From: Deltaproteobacteria bacterium
GTDB lineage: Bacteria; Desulfobacterota; GWC2-55-46
DNA: 64,000 nt
Assembly: GCA_016218105.1 (NCBI GenBank)
Contig: JACRET010000051.1
Span: forward strand, 1 to 64,000
Reading direction: 5' to 3'
A program made the position numbers and the translations under genes. Positions 34,489 to 44,278 of the stretch are shown here, one piece after another; positions within the stretch are counted from its first letter, which is position 1, and every line of letters begins with the position of its first letter. Below the pieces are notes generated by a model. It saw nothing but the letters and a program-made list of their open reading frames with translations, was not told where the DNA came from and ran no database searches.

Positions 34489-35322
34489 ATGCTGAACGCG
34501 CTCACGATCGATGTGGAAGACTACTTTATGGTTTCGGGATTTGCCGAAATCGTAAAGTACGATGACTGGCCGCTGTTCGAGAGCAGGATCGAGAGAAACA
34601 CACACAGGATACTCGACCTCTTTGATGAACACGGAGTGCAGGCCACTTTTTTTGTCCTCGGCTGGGTAGCTGAGCATTACCCGGGGCTTGTGGCCGAGAT
34701 CAGCAGGCGCGGTCATGAACTTGCTTCCCATAGCTACCGGCACAGGCTGGCGTACGGACTTTCAAAGCGCGAATTCAGGGAAGACACCAGGGCCTCAAAA
34801 CGGATCCTTGAGGATATATCCGGCAAGGTAGTATTAGGCTACCGCGCCCCGAGCTACTCGGTTACGAACGAATCCCTATGGGTATTGGAAGTGCTTGTTG
34901 AGGAGGGCTTTTCTTACGATTCGAGCATATTCCCGATACGCCACGACAGATACGGCATACCCGGTTTCAAGCGGTTCCCCGGGAAGATAAAAAATGACAG
35001 CGGAGAGATACTGGAGGTCCCGCTCTCTACCGTGCGCCTTTTAGGCAACAACATACCCATAGCCGGAGGGGGTTATTTGAGGCTCTTTCCGGTCAGCTTC
35101 ATAGAATGGGGGATCCGCTCGCTAAACGACAGAGAGGCGCATCCCGCAATCGTCTACCTTCATCCCTGGGAACTGGATCCCGGCCAGCCGAAAATAAACG
35201 GGAGCAGGCTTTCGGTCTTTCGGCACAACCTGAACATGCGAAAGACCTATGCCAAACTAAACCGCCTCCTTGAGAGCTTCAGGTTCGGTCCGATCCGGGA
35301 AGTATTCGCAGACTCTATCTAA
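34489..35322 (+). CDS. XrtA-system polysaccharide deacetylase
   Basis: 277 residues of the NodB-homology fold in the version typical of exosortase A loci: the N-terminal TIDVEDYFMVSGF, the metal-binding SHSYRH motif near residue 80, GYRAPSYSVT, and a C-terminal extension with YLHPWELDP. It should remove N- or O-acetyl groups from the exopolysaccharide in the periplasm or on lipid-linked intermediates. It is the first gene of the XrtA operon and lies three bases from the exosortase gene. A second, divergent deacetylase follows at 39127. Confidence 0.9.
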   Translation: MLNALTIDVEDYFMVSGFAEIVKYDDWPLFESRIERNTHRILDLFDEHGVQATFFVLGWVAEHYPGLVAEISRRGHELASHSYRHRLAYGLSKREFREDTRASKRILEDISGKVVLGYRAPSYSVTNESLWVLEVLVEEGFSYDSSIFPIRHDRYGIPGFKRFPGKIKNDSGEILEVPLSTVRLLGNNIPIAGGGYLRLFPVSFIEWGIRSLNDREAHPAIVYLHPWELDPGQPKINGSRLSVFRHNLNMRKTYAKLNRLLESFRFGPIREVFADSI

Positions 35323-35324
35323 TC

Positions 35325-36812
35325 ATGCCAAGACGCTTAGCCATCTCACTGCTATTTCAGCCGCAGGTCCAGAGTCTGCTTTTCCTGACAGGGGCGTTCC
35401 TATTCGCGTACTCAGGGATATTCAGGACCCTTGCCGGTGTCTGGTGGAACAACTCTGTCTATTCACACGGCTTTCTGGTGCCTCCCACCAGCATGTACAT
35501 CTTCTGGACGCAAAGGCATAAGCTCAACGGATTTCGCCTGGAGGCGGATTACCTTTCAGGCCTGAGCGTGCTGACATTCGGACTGCTGATGCATATCACC
35601 GGGAATGCCGCCGGGGTGATCTTCATCCAAGAGATCTCTATTCTGGTATCGCTCTCCGGGGTCGTCATCCTTGTAGCGGGCAGAGGCTTTCTCCGGGCGT
35701 TCTGGCTGCCAATCTTTTATCTTTTTTTCATGTTGAGATTCTGGGAGTTCATCACGTCGCACCTTCACCAGCATTTTCAAAACCTCACAGCCTATATGGC
35801 CGCAAAACTCCTCAACTTCGCATCGATACCGGCGTACAGGGACTCTATTTACCTGGAGCTCCCGAATGTCACCCTCGAGGTCGCCGAAGTCTGCAGCGGC
35901 GTAAATTACCTGATAGCCGTGCTTGCCCTTGGGATCCCCCTTTCATACCTGACTTTAACGGGCAACCTCAGAAGAGTCCTGCTGGTATCCCTGGGGGTCG
36001 GGATAGCGATACTTGCGAACGGGCTTCGGGTGGCTCTCATTGGGGCGCTCGCGTTCTATGGATATACCGGCCCGCTGCACGGCCCATATCACCTCCTGCA
36101 GGCGATGTTCGTATCAGGGGTAGGATTTATCGCCCTGTTCATCGGGGCATGGGTGCTGAAAGACAAGCCAGGGCAGAGGCAGGACGCCCGGCCTTCGTGC
36201 AAGATCCAAAACCTGCCGTCTTTCAAGTTGCCGGCAATCCTTTCTTCAGCCCTGCTGCTCATTGCCGGCGTATATATTAACTTCTACACCCCGCCTTCGG
36301 TCCCCCTTCCGAAGTCCCTCGAAACTTTCCCATACACAATAAATAAATGGACTGGCGTTGACGCGTCTTCCACGATCGGAAAGCTTGACGAGCTGGAGGT
36401 AGACAGCAGGCTTATCAGGGAATACGTAAGCCCGGACGGGGCGCGCGTGGGGCTTTTCATAGGATACCTGGGGAGACAGACCCAGGGCCGCGAGATCATA
36501 AATTACAGGACAGCGGAATTGGAGGCAGTCTCAAGCTACGGAAGGATAAAAACCGGCGGTGAGGATAGTATTGAGGTCAAAAGGATCAAGGCCGGGGAAG
36601 CGTCCGGCTTACTATGGTATGACATAAATGGCCGCGCGCTTGCCGGCAGGCTGCAATCCAAGCTCTATACAGCCTGGGACGGGCTTAAGGGCAGATCAAA
36701 CGGGACAATGATAGTGGTCTGGTGGAAGGGACCCGGCACAGGGAGTCTATCCGTAAAAGCCGAGGAGTTTGCAGGCGAACTGGTGCCGATTCTCAAGGGA
36801 TATCTCCCGTGA
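35325..36812 (+). CDS. xrtA: Exosortase A fused to EpsI domain
   Basis: 495 residues. The N-terminal 280 residues are the exosortase membrane domain with the catalytic triad visible: Cys190 (EVCSG), Arg235 (NGLRV) and a His near 252-256 (LHGPYHL). The N-terminal SHGFLVP motif is also typical of XrtA. From about residue 310 follows an EpsI-like domain (FPYTINKWTGVDA, LGRQTQGREI, WYDINGR). Exosortases cleave and re-attach proteins carrying a PEP-CTERM tail, handing them to a surface glycan. The fusion with EpsI is a common form. No protein with a PEP-CTERM tail is seen in this window, so substrates lie elsewhere. Confidence 0.93.
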   Translation: MPRRLAISLLFQPQVQSLLFLTGAFLFAYSGIFRTLAGVWWNNSVYSHGFLVPPTSMYIFWTQRHKLNGFRLEADYLSGLSVLTFGLLMHITGNAAGVIFIQEISILVSLSGVVILVAGRGFLRAFWLPIFYLFFMLRFWEFITSHLHQHFQNLTAYMAAKLLNFASIPAYRDSIYLELPNVTLEVAEVCSGVNYLIAVLALGIPLSYLTLTGNLRRVLLVSLGVGIAILANGLRVALIGALAFYGYTGPLHGPYHLLQAMFVSGVGFIALFIGAWVLKDKPGQRQDARPSCKIQNLPSFKLPAILSSALLLIAGVYINFYTPPSVPLPKSLETFPYTINKWTGVDASSTIGKLDELEVDSRLIREYVSPDGARVGLFIGYLGRQTQGREIINYRTAELEAVSSYGRIKTGGEDSIEVKRIKAGEASGLLWYDINGRALAGRLQSKLYTAWDGLKGRSNGTMIVVWWKGPGTGSLSVKAEEFAGELVPILKGYLP

Positions 36813-36876
36813 GTGAGACGCGCCTTATGAAAAAAAACATGCTCCTCTCCTGTTTCCATTTAATGGCCAGTTATCC

Positions 36877-37926
36877 ATGCCATTCAAATACCCGGTGAGG
36901 TCGCGCCTTTACAGCGACGGGGACAGGAACAGATGGGAAGATTTCGTAGAGGCGTCCCCTGATTCGAGCCTTTACCACCGGATCTCCTGGAAGGGCGTAA
37001 TAGAGAGGAGCTTCGGCCACAAGTCTTATTATCTGATGGCCGAGGATCACAGCGGCGCCGTTATCGGAGTCCTTCCGCTCGTGCATCTTCAGTCCTTCTA
37101 TTTCGGAAGTTTTTTTGTATCCCTTCCTTATTTCAATTACGGCGGGGTATGCGCCGCGACGGAAGACGCCAGGGCGATTCTGATAAAAGAGGCGATATCC
37201 CTAGCCTCAAAAAACAACGCAAGCCATATAGAGCTCAGGCATACGTCAGACCACTTCGATGAGCTCCCGTCAAAAAAAGCCAAGGTCTCCATGCTCCTCG
37301 ATCTGCCGGACACCATTGAGGGGCTTTCAAGGTCGTTCTCATCCAAGCTCAGAAGCCAGATAAAGCGCCCTGAAAAAGAGGGGATGCGCTCCGTAATAGG
37401 AAAAGGAAATGAGCTTGAAAATTTTTACTCGGTATTCGCCAGAAATATGAGGGATCTGGGGACTCCTGTCTACTCGAAGGGATTTTTCAAGAACATCCTT
37501 GACGCGTTCCCGGAAGCAAGCTGGATATGCACAGTGTTCCACGGCGATACGCCCGTAGCATCGGGCTTTCTGGCTGGCTTCAAAGACAGGCTCGAAATTC
37601 CGTGGGCGTCGTCCTTAAGGGAGTATAACCGCTACAGCCCGAACATGCTCCTTTACTGGAGCGTGCTCAAGTTCGCCTGCGAGAACGGGTACAAGGTTTT
37701 TGACTTCGGACGCTGCACCCCTGGCGAAAACACCTATAAGTTCAAGGAGCAGTGGGGAGCGAAGCCCTTAACCCATCACTGGCATTACTGGATGAGGGGC
37801 GGCAGGGAATTACCGGAGCTGAACCCGTCTAACCCCAGGTACAGGGCCGCGATAGGGATATGGAAGAAACTGCCGCTGAGCATAACCAAGCTCCTTGGGC
37901 CCATGATAGTCAAGAACATACCTTGA
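36877..37926 (+). CDS. FemAB-like protein, XrtA-system type
   Basis: 349 residues with tandem GNAT folds of the FemAB group; the segment SLPYFNYGGVCA and the C-terminal DFGRCTPGENTYKFKEQWGA match the FemAB-like proteins found next to exosortase A. FemAB enzymes transfer an aminoacyl group from tRNA to an amine, but the target of this group is unknown. It may add amino acids to the polysaccharide or to lipid-linked precursors. It lies 64 bases after the exosortase gene and meets the aminotransferase gene as a TTGA overlap. Confidence 0.88.
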   Translation: MPFKYPVRSRLYSDGDRNRWEDFVEASPDSSLYHRISWKGVIERSFGHKSYYLMAEDHSGAVIGVLPLVHLQSFYFGSFFVSLPYFNYGGVCAATEDARAILIKEAISLASKNNASHIELRHTSDHFDELPSKKAKVSMLLDLPDTIEGLSRSFSSKLRSQIKRPEKEGMRSVIGKGNELENFYSVFARNMRDLGTPVYSKGFFKNILDAFPEASWICTVFHGDTPVASGFLAGFKDRLEIPWASSLREYNRYSPNMLLYWSVLKFACENGYKVFDFGRCTPGENTYKFKEQWGAKPLTHHWHYWMRGGRELPELNPSNPRYRAAIGIWKKLPLSITKLLGPMIVKNIP

Positions 37927-39149
37927 GGATACAGCGCACCATAGCGCCATCAGCAAGCCCCTTTTCCATCAGGGATATAATTAACGCGTTAGCCGCCGCA
38001 GCCCTCCCTGACAGATACCTGGGTTCGTTAGAGCGCGGGATTATAGATTTTTTTGGCGTCAAATACGCCTACCCGGTCTCCTCCGGAAAAGCCGCACTTT
38101 ACATAATACTTAAGGCTTTGAGCGCATTGTCGCCGGAGAGGCGGAAGGTGGTCATCCCGGCGTACACCTGTTTCTCCGTGCCGTCGGCGGTGAACAAGGC
38201 GGGCTTGGACATAACACTCTGTGATTCCGACCCCGCGACTCTGGACTTCGACTACAGCCGGCTTGACAGCCTGATCGACGACAAGACGCTCTGCGTAGTG
38301 CCGAACCACCTCTTCGGCGCGCCCTCTGACATGACAGCGGTCAAAAAGGCCTGCGAGGGCAAAGGGGTCTTCATCGTTGAGGACGCGGCCCAGGCGATGG
38401 GATGCAGTTATAATGGAAAACTTCTTGGCACTATCGGGGACGCCGGTTTTTTCAGCTTCGGAAGAGGAAAGAACGTCACCTGCGGCTCTGGCGGATTGAT
38501 AATCACCAACTCGCCAGGCATCGCCATGAAGATAATCAGCGGGCTTGAAGGCGTCGATCCGCAAGGCCCCCTTGAGACCATGATCGATTTTACCAAGGCA
38601 CTGCTGACCGGCCTCCTGATCCGGCCTGATCTTTATTGGCTTCCGTCCGGCCTTCCATTCCTTGAGTTGGGCCAGACCTTCTTCCATGCGAACTTCCCGG
38701 TAAAGAGGCTTTCAGGCATGAAGGCAGGCCTTCTTCTTAACTGGGCAAAAAGGCTTGAGGCCCAGAACAGGGCCAGGGCGCGGGCGGCCGAATTTTATAA
38801 AAACATGCTCGCTTTGCCGGGAGACGCTGGATTGCCGTACCTCCGCTTTCCGGTTCTGTGCCGTACCGAGACGGACAGGGAAAGCCTTTTTAGCGGCTCC
38901 AAAAGGCTGGGGCTTGGCCTCAGCAAGATGTACCCGACGCCGGTAAACGAAATAAACGAGATAAAAGACCGGTTCAAGGGAAAATATTACCCAGGCGCAT
39001 CGCTCATATCAAAAAGGCTTATAGCATTGCCCACCCACGGCCTCGTTACCGATAAGGATTTTGAAAAGATATGCGCTCTCTACCAGGGCATTTCAGCAGA
39101 AAGCGCCCAAGCCAGGACAGGCGATAATGAGACTTATAATTACAATTGA
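37923..39149 (+). CDS. DegT/DnrJ/EryC1/StrS-family PLP-dependent aminotransferase
   Basis: About 408 residues. VSSGKAALYIILKAL and VIPAYTCFSVPSAV give the PLP-binding fold, DAAQAMG the cofactor Asp, and FSFGRGKNVTCGSGG the Schiff-base Lys. Family members convert keto-sugar nucleotides to amino sugars. The start is uncertain: TTG at 37923 overlaps the upstream TGA, whereas ATG 37860 would give a 21-residue N-terminal extension inside the FemAB gene. I take the shorter. The product could be an aminosugar that is later acylated by cassettes at 43-58 kb. Confidence 0.82.
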   Translation: MRIQRTIAPSASPFSIRDIINALAAAALPDRYLGSLERGIIDFFGVKYAYPVSSGKAALYIILKALSALSPERRKVVIPAYTCFSVPSAVNKAGLDITLCDSDPATLDFDYSRLDSLIDDKTLCVVPNHLFGAPSDMTAVKKACEGKGVFIVEDAAQAMGCSYNGKLLGTIGDAGFFSFGRGKNVTCGSGGLIITNSPGIAMKIISGLEGVDPQGPLETMIDFTKALLTGLLIRPDLYWLPSGLPFLELGQTFFHANFPVKRLSGMKAGLLLNWAKRLEAQNRARARAAEFYKNMLALPGDAGLPYLRFPVLCRTETDRESLFSGSKRLGLGLSKMYPTPVNEINEIKDRFKGKYYPGASLISKRLIALPTHGLVTDKDFEKICALYQGISAESAQARTGDNETYNYN

Positions 39150-40083
39150 CACGGAAGAAGACGGATGGGACAGCTACACCACCCTCTCCTCAAGCGTAAG
39201 AAACATAGAGCGTCTTCCGCTCCTTCAGGAACTATTCGACAACTTCGGCGTAAAGCCCACATACCTCATAACATATCCTGTCGCGAGCGATCACGGGTCG
39301 GTGGCGATACTAAAAGCCATCCACGGCGCGGGCAGGTGCGAAATAGGCAGCCACTGCCATCCCTGGAACACGCCCCCTTTTGAAGAGGAGCGCAGCAGCG
39401 CGAATACCATGCTGTGCAACCTTAAAAAAAGACTCCAGTTCAGGAAAATGAGCTTTCTCCATATGACCATAGAAAAGAATTTCGGGATAAGCCCGGTATC
39501 TTTCAGGTGCGGCCGATGGGGATATAACAGCGATGTCGCCGTCAATCTCCAGAGGCTCGGATATAAAGTGGATACCTCTATCGCACCCTTTATGGACTGG
39601 TCTCCATACGAGGGGCCTGACTTTTCACGGATAGGCCCGGGGGCTTTCAGATTCGAGGCCGAGGATATCTTCAGGGAATCACCTGACGGCCCTCTCCTTG
39701 AAGTACCCGCCACAGTAGGTTTCTATCAGAGGAACTTCTCTATGAGCGGGCGCGTACTAAGGCTCCTGACCGCGAAGCCTTTAAACAAGCTCAGGCTCTA
39801 CGGGATGCTGTACAGGCTCAGTCTCCTTAACAGAGTTTGGCTTTCCCCGGAGGTTTCCGACGCGAGAGGCATGATCAGGCTCGCCAGAAAGATGAAAAAA
39901 AACGGCTATCCGTTTCTAAACATGGCCTTCCATTCGCCTAATCTCTGCTTCGGCATGACCCCCTTTGTGAAGACAAAGGATGAAGAAAAGATATTTCTTG
40001 AGAGGATACGGGAGTTCCTCGCCTTCGCGCGGGATGAGGGGATCGACTCCATTAAGCTGTCCGAAAGCGTAAACCATATCTAA
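39127..40083 (+). CDS. Polysaccharide deacetylase family protein (second copy)
   Basis: About 318 residues, beginning MRLIITIDTEEDGWDSY with the catalytic Asp motif and a metal-binding SHCHPWNTPPF segment near residue 80, and CGRWGYNSDVAV further on. The start at 39127 has AGGACAGG upstream and overlaps the aminotransferase gene by 23 bases; the longer frame to 39061 is rejected. It differs clearly from the XrtA-type deacetylase at 34489, so the two probably act on different residues. It ends directly against the next gene with no spacing. Confidence 0.85.
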   Translation: MRLIITIDTEEDGWDSYTTLSSSVRNIERLPLLQELFDNFGVKPTYLITYPVASDHGSVAILKAIHGAGRCEIGSHCHPWNTPPFEEERSSANTMLCNLKKRLQFRKMSFLHMTIEKNFGISPVSFRCGRWGYNSDVAVNLQRLGYKVDTSIAPFMDWSPYEGPDFSRIGPGAFRFEAEDIFRESPDGPLLEVPATVGFYQRNFSMSGRVLRLLTAKPLNKLRLYGMLYRLSLLNRVWLSPEVSDARGMIRLARKMKKNGYPFLNMAFHSPNLCFGMTPFVKTKDEEKIFLERIREFLAFARDEGIDSIKLSESVNHI

Positions 40084-41997
40084 ATGTGCGGAATAGCCGG
40101 CATATACAACAGGGCACTGGGCCCTGTTGAGCTTAAAGGGCGCATCCAGCGGATGACCGCCGCGCTTGAACACCGCGGCCCTGACGACTCCGGGATCCAT
40201 ATCGAGGACGGGATAGCGCTCGGGCACAGGCGTTTAAGCATCATCGACCTTGAAACCGGAAGCCAGCCGATATTCAACGAAGACAGGACTATGTGCATCG
40301 TATACAACGGCGAGGTCTTCAATTACAGGGATTTAAAGGCCGATCTGATGCGCAAGGGTCACAGGTTCTCGACTAACAGCGACACCGAAACCATACTCCA
40401 TGCTTATGAGGAATGGGGCGAAAGGTCGGTTGAGAGGCTGCGGGGGATGTTCGCCTTCTGCATATGGGACTCAAAAAAGAAAAGACTGCTCCTGGCGAGA
40501 GACAGGTTCGGGATAAAGCCCCTGTTCTACTCCCTGTATAACGGGAACTTCATTTTCGCCTCGGAGATGAAGTCCATACTCTCTGACGACGGGTTCAAAA
40601 GGGAAATTGACTTTGACGCGCTGGCGGGCTATTTCAATTTCTCTTATATACCGGCTCCACTCAGCATCTTCAGGCGAATAAGGAAGCTCCTCCCCGGACA
40701 CCTGCTGGTGCTTGGCAGGGAATACCTTCAGATAAAGGAGTACTGGAACCTTCATTACGAGCCGGATTACGGCAAAAAGGAAGAGGACTTCATATCGGAG
40801 TCCATGGAGATCCTGAACGAATCCGTTCGGATGAGGCTCGTAAGCGACGTCCCTGTCGGGGCTTTCTTGAGCGGAGGGGTCGATTCCAGCATGGTCGTGG
40901 CGCTTACCAGCAAGAGCCTTGAGAGAGTAAACTCATTCACCATAGGCTTTGGAGGCGCGGCGAAAGGCTTCGATGACGAACGCAAGTACGCAAGGCTCGT
41001 TGCGGAGAAGTACTGCACCAATCACAAGGAGTACGAGGCGGAGCCGAGGCTTGAAGGACTGATCGAATCGATCGTAAAGGCCTTCGACGAGCCCTTCGCG
41101 GACGACTCGACGATACCATCATACTATATCAGCGAGCTTGCCAGGAAAGACGTCAAGGTCGCGCTTTCCGGCCTCGGCGGGGACGAGGCGTTCTGCGGCT
41201 ACGAGCGTTATCTCGGTTTTTACATAAGCGGGCTCTACAACCGGGTGCCCAAAATACTCAGGGAAAACATCATCAGAAAACTGGTCGAGACCGTACCGGC
41301 GGATTACGGCGGCGGGGCCGGCGTCGGGCGCCTGAAGAGGTTCGTAAGGTCGTCATCGGATGACGGCGCTGAGAGATACATGGGCTTTATCTCAAAACTT
41401 GGAACAAGATACAGGGGCGATTTGTTTGAGGACAAGAAGCTCTTCGAAAAATCAAACGAGGCAGCCAAGTCCATATTTCTCAATCACTTCAATTCCAGGA
41501 ACGCTGAAGACCCTCTTAACAAGGTCTTCTACTGTGACATGAAGACATATCTCCCAGATGATATTCTTGCCTGCACCGACAGGCTTAGCATGCATCATTC
41601 CCTGGAGGTCAGGGTGCCTTTTCTCGACCACAAGCTGATCGAGTACTCCGCGACGATACCTCCGGAACTCAAGATGAAGAGGCTGCAAAAAAAATACCTT
41701 CTTAAAAAAGCCGCGTACAGGCTTCTTCCGCCGGAGGTCATAAATCACAAAAAACAGGGGTTTGTCGGCCCCCTCTCCTCCTGGCTGAAAAAAGAGCTGA
41801 AAGGTTTTACGGAAGTGACCCTTTCAGAACGGAATCTGAAGCGGCACTCCATCGTCAGGCCAAAGACGGTGAGAAGCATATTGGATGATCATTACAGCGG
41901 CAGGGAGAACAACGAAACGCTCATATGGACGCTGCTGGTCTTTCAGGTATGGTTCGATACCTACATGGGCCTCGAACCCTCAAATGGCGGCCGCTGA
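40084..41997 (+). CDS. Asparagine-synthase-type amidotransferase, XrtA-system
   Basis: 637 residues of the glutamine-hydrolysing asparagine synthetase family. Cys2 follows the initiator Met (MCGIAGI) as the Ntn catalytic residue of the glutaminase domain (1-210). The synthetase domain carries the ATP-PP loop LSGGVDSSMV near residue 263. XrtA loci carry a dedicated member of this family, thought to amidate a carboxyl group of the exopolysaccharide or of its precursor. ATG follows the previous stop immediately and has no obvious ribosome-binding site. The next gene starts in a TGATG overlap. Confidence 0.92.
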   Translation: MCGIAGIYNRALGPVELKGRIQRMTAALEHRGPDDSGIHIEDGIALGHRRLSIIDLETGSQPIFNEDRTMCIVYNGEVFNYRDLKADLMRKGHRFSTNSDTETILHAYEEWGERSVERLRGMFAFCIWDSKKKRLLLARDRFGIKPLFYSLYNGNFIFASEMKSILSDDGFKREIDFDALAGYFNFSYIPAPLSIFRRIRKLLPGHLLVLGREYLQIKEYWNLHYEPDYGKKEEDFISESMEILNESVRMRLVSDVPVGAFLSGGVDSSMVVALTSKSLERVNSFTIGFGGAAKGFDDERKYARLVAEKYCTNHKEYEAEPRLEGLIESIVKAFDEPFADDSTIPSYYISELARKDVKVALSGLGGDEAFCGYERYLGFYISGLYNRVPKILRENIIRKLVETVPADYGGGAGVGRLKRFVRSSSDDGAERYMGFISKLGTRYRGDLFEDKKLFEKSNEAAKSIFLNHFNSRNAEDPLNKVFYCDMKTYLPDDILACTDRLSMHHSLEVRVPFLDHKLIEYSATIPPELKMKRLQKKYLLKKAAYRLLPPEVINHKKQGFVGPLSSWLKKELKGFTEVTLSERNLKRHSIVRPKTVRSILDDHYSGRENNETLIWTLLVFQVWFDTYMGLEPSNGGR

Positions 41998-43145
41998 TGC
42001 CGGAGCTTAAATTCATAATGTGGGCCTCGGCCTTCCTTGTTTTTTATCCTTATTTCGGCTACATAGCCGCTCTCCGGGCCTTTTCACTCGTAAAGAGAAG
42101 AGACGAACCCGGAACAGGAGGCTTCGAGCCTCGCGTGACCTTGTTAATCTCCGCGCACAATGAGGAAAAAACAATAAAGGAGAAGATCCTGAATTCGCTT
42201 GCCCTCGACTATCCCGAAGACAAACTGGAGATAGTCCTCGTCTCTGACGGCTCAAAAGACCGCACTCTGGAGATCGCGGGTAAATACCCTGACAGGATCA
42301 CTATCAGGCATTACGCGGAGAGGGCCGGAAAAACAATGTGCCTTAACAGGGCCGTCCCTCTTGCGGAGGGAGAGATCGTCGTATTCTCTGACGCCAACTC
42401 ATGTTATGAAAAAAACGCCGTTAAGCTCCTGGTGGAGAACTTCCGCGATCCGTCGATAGGGTTTGTCACAGGGAGGACCAGATACATGACGGAGGATGGC
42501 GGGGGTTTTCAGGAGTCCATCGGCTTTTATGCAAGGATCGAGCGGCTCACGAAGGCGCTGGAAAGCGGCACCGGCTCCTGCGTAGGCGCGGACGGCGCTA
42601 TTTTTGCGATAAGAAAAAGTCTCTTCAAGCCGCTCCTTGCCTCGGACATCAACGACCTGGTAATACCTCTGCAGGTGATAAGGGCCGGATACAGCGGTGT
42701 GCTGGAGCCCCGCGCGTACTGTGAGGAAGGGACTTCAGGGAGCAGGAAGGGCGAATTCAACAGGCAGGTACGCATCAGCGCCAGGACGCTCGGCGCCATC
42801 CTGAGGAACCGTGATCTCATGAACCCGTTAAGGCACGGGCTATTCTCCTTCAAGCTCGTCTCTCACAAGCTCCTGCGCATGCTCTCCCCGTTTTTCATGC
42901 TCTCGCTCTTTGCCGCTAATATATTGCTTGTGCAGGAAGGCCCGCTCTACTCCGCCTTACTATTACTGCAATGCGCGTTTTATCTTTCCGCCGTCGCGGG
43001 CTCCGTGGGATCGCGGCCCAATCCCCTCTCCAGGGTCTTTGCGGTCTCATATGCCTTTGCCGCCGTTAACGCGGCGATACTCTATGCATGGCTGAAGTTC
43101 CTCAAGGGCGAATCGTTCGTGACCTGGTCGCCTACCAGGAGATGA
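41997..43145 (+). CDS. GT2-family glycosyltransferase with membrane anchors
   Basis: About 382 residues. One N-terminal helix, a GT-A domain (VTLLISAHNEEKTIKEK, LVSDGSKD, VVFSDANS as the DXD region, GADGAIFAIRK), and three C-terminal helices. The plan resembles processive or lipid-linked GT2 enzymes such as those in cellulose-, hyaluronan- or PNAG-like synthesis, with QVRISAR in the place of the Q/RxxRW motif. The start at 41997 shares a base with the upstream TGA. It is the last gene of the XrtA operon before repeat A4. Confidence 0.88.
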   Translation: MPELKFIMWASAFLVFYPYFGYIAALRAFSLVKRRDEPGTGGFEPRVTLLISAHNEEKTIKEKILNSLALDYPEDKLEIVLVSDGSKDRTLEIAGKYPDRITIRHYAERAGKTMCLNRAVPLAEGEIVVFSDANSCYEKNAVKLLVENFRDPSIGFVTGRTRYMTEDGGGFQESIGFYARIERLTKALESGTGSCVGADGAIFAIRKSLFKPLLASDINDLVIPLQVIRAGYSGVLEPRAYCEEGTSGSRKGEFNRQVRISARTLGAILRNRDLMNPLRHGLFSFKLVSHKLLRMLSPFFMLSLFAANILLVQEGPLYSALLLLQCAFYLSAVAGSVGSRPNPLSRVFAVSYAFAAVNAAILYAWLKFLKGESFVTWSPTRR

Positions 43146-43171
43146 GCCGCCCGGCCGATATTTACCCGATT

Positions 43172-43327
43172 CAACAGGGTGCTGAAAAACCCGAAATTAC
43201 TACAGGCTGTTCGAAAAGCACCGGATGCGAGGCGGCGAGAATCGAGGAATGCGGCGTACTTTGCTGTACGCCGCAGTGACAAGCTTTGATGCCAACGAAG
43301 CAGATGGGCTTTTTCAGCAGCCTGTTA
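43172..43327 (+). repeat. Family A element, short form (A4), MITE-like
   Basis: 156 bp with ACAGGGTGCTGAAAAA and TTTTTCAGCAGCCTGT ends; the right TA flank is kept and the left is CA. The internal palindrome is GGCGTAC...GTACGCC. It lies 27 bases after the GT2 stop and separates the XrtA operon from the sulfolactate-type cassette. Confidence 0.8.
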
Positions 43328-43404
43328 AAAAGTGACGGCACACGCTTAAAAAGACGCTCACCCTAAATTATCTAAAGCCGGCCAATAACGCGAGGGAGAA
43401 TGAC

Positions 43405-44220
43405 ATGGCGGAAATAAAAAAACCGGAAGAGATGCACACTTGGGACTATCTGAAGCTGATTGGAGTCGCTGACATGCCGCCCCGTACCAGCCCGTTTGAT
43501 CCGGGCTACGACCCTGTAACGCTTGAAAGCCATCTCGAACAGAGCTCTCACCTTATATCCTGCCTCAAGATATCGATGGCGTGCTGGCAGATCGCGAACG
43601 AGGCCTCCACAAGGAGAAAAGTCGCGGCCGCCAGGAGACTCAATGTCCCTGTATGCACAGGCGGAGGGCCCTTCGAAATAGCGGTCTCAATGGGAAAGCT
43701 TCCCGAATATCTCGACCTCTGCGCCTCGATAGGGGTATCGAGGATAGAGGCGGGGGAAGGCTTTACGGACATGAGGATGGAACCTGCGGAAGTCTATCGG
43801 CTCGCATCTGAAAGGGGCCTTGAGCTGCAGTTTGAGATCGGGAAAAAACACGGCGGCTCATTTACAGGAGACGTCGTTGAGGATCTCATTGAGCAGGGAA
43901 AGAATTGGCTCGCGGCAGGGGCGAAGCAGATAATTGTAGAGGCTCGGGAGAGCGCCGAAGGCGTTGGCGTCTTCGACGCCGGTGGAGAGCTTGATAAGAG
44001 AGTTGCTGACCGGTTCGCCGAGGCCTTCGGGTTCGAAGCGGCGGTCTTTGAGGCCCCCAACAAGTCAAGCCAGTTCGCGCTCCTTAACCACTTCGGGCCA
44101 TCGGTTTACCTGAGCAATATTCGGATAGAGGAGATCCTGCGCGTCGAGATTTACAGGAGGGGCCTACACTCGGACGCATTCCAGCACGACAACCTGAGGC
44201 CCGGAACAGCCGGGATTTAA
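43405..44220 (+). CDS. comA: Phosphosulfolactate synthase-like protein (ComA family)
   Basis: 271 residues in the ComA fold: VPVCTGGGPFEIAV, IEAGEGFTDM, FEIGKKHGG, IIVEARESAEGVG, FEAPNKSSQF and VYLSNI correspond block by block to phosphosulfolactate synthase. ComA joins sulfite to phosphoenolpyruvate to make (2R)-2-phospho-3-sulfolactate, known from coenzyme M and sulfolactate synthesis. The sequence is somewhat divergent (SNI in place of GNI), so an altered substrate is possible. AGGGAG lies seven bases upstream. The next two genes but one is a ComB homologue, which strongly supports the sulfolactate assignment. No ComC, D or E is seen, so coenzyme M is not the product. Confidence 0.86.
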   Translation: MAEIKKPEEMHTWDYLKLIGVADMPPRTSPFDPGYDPVTLESHLEQSSHLISCLKISMACWQIANEASTRRKVAAARRLNVPVCTGGGPFEIAVSMGKLPEYLDLCASIGVSRIEAGEGFTDMRMEPAEVYRLASERGLELQFEIGKKHGGSFTGDVVEDLIEQGKNWLAAGAKQIIVEARESAEGVGVFDAGGELDKRVADRFAEAFGFEAAVFEAPNKSSQFALLNHFGPSVYLSNIRIEEILRVEIYRRGLHSDAFQHDNLRPGTAGI

Positions 44221-44278
44221 CAGGCCGTATAAGATCGTAGCTCTGTTTTTCTCAAATAAAAAAAGCGCCCCTTACCGA

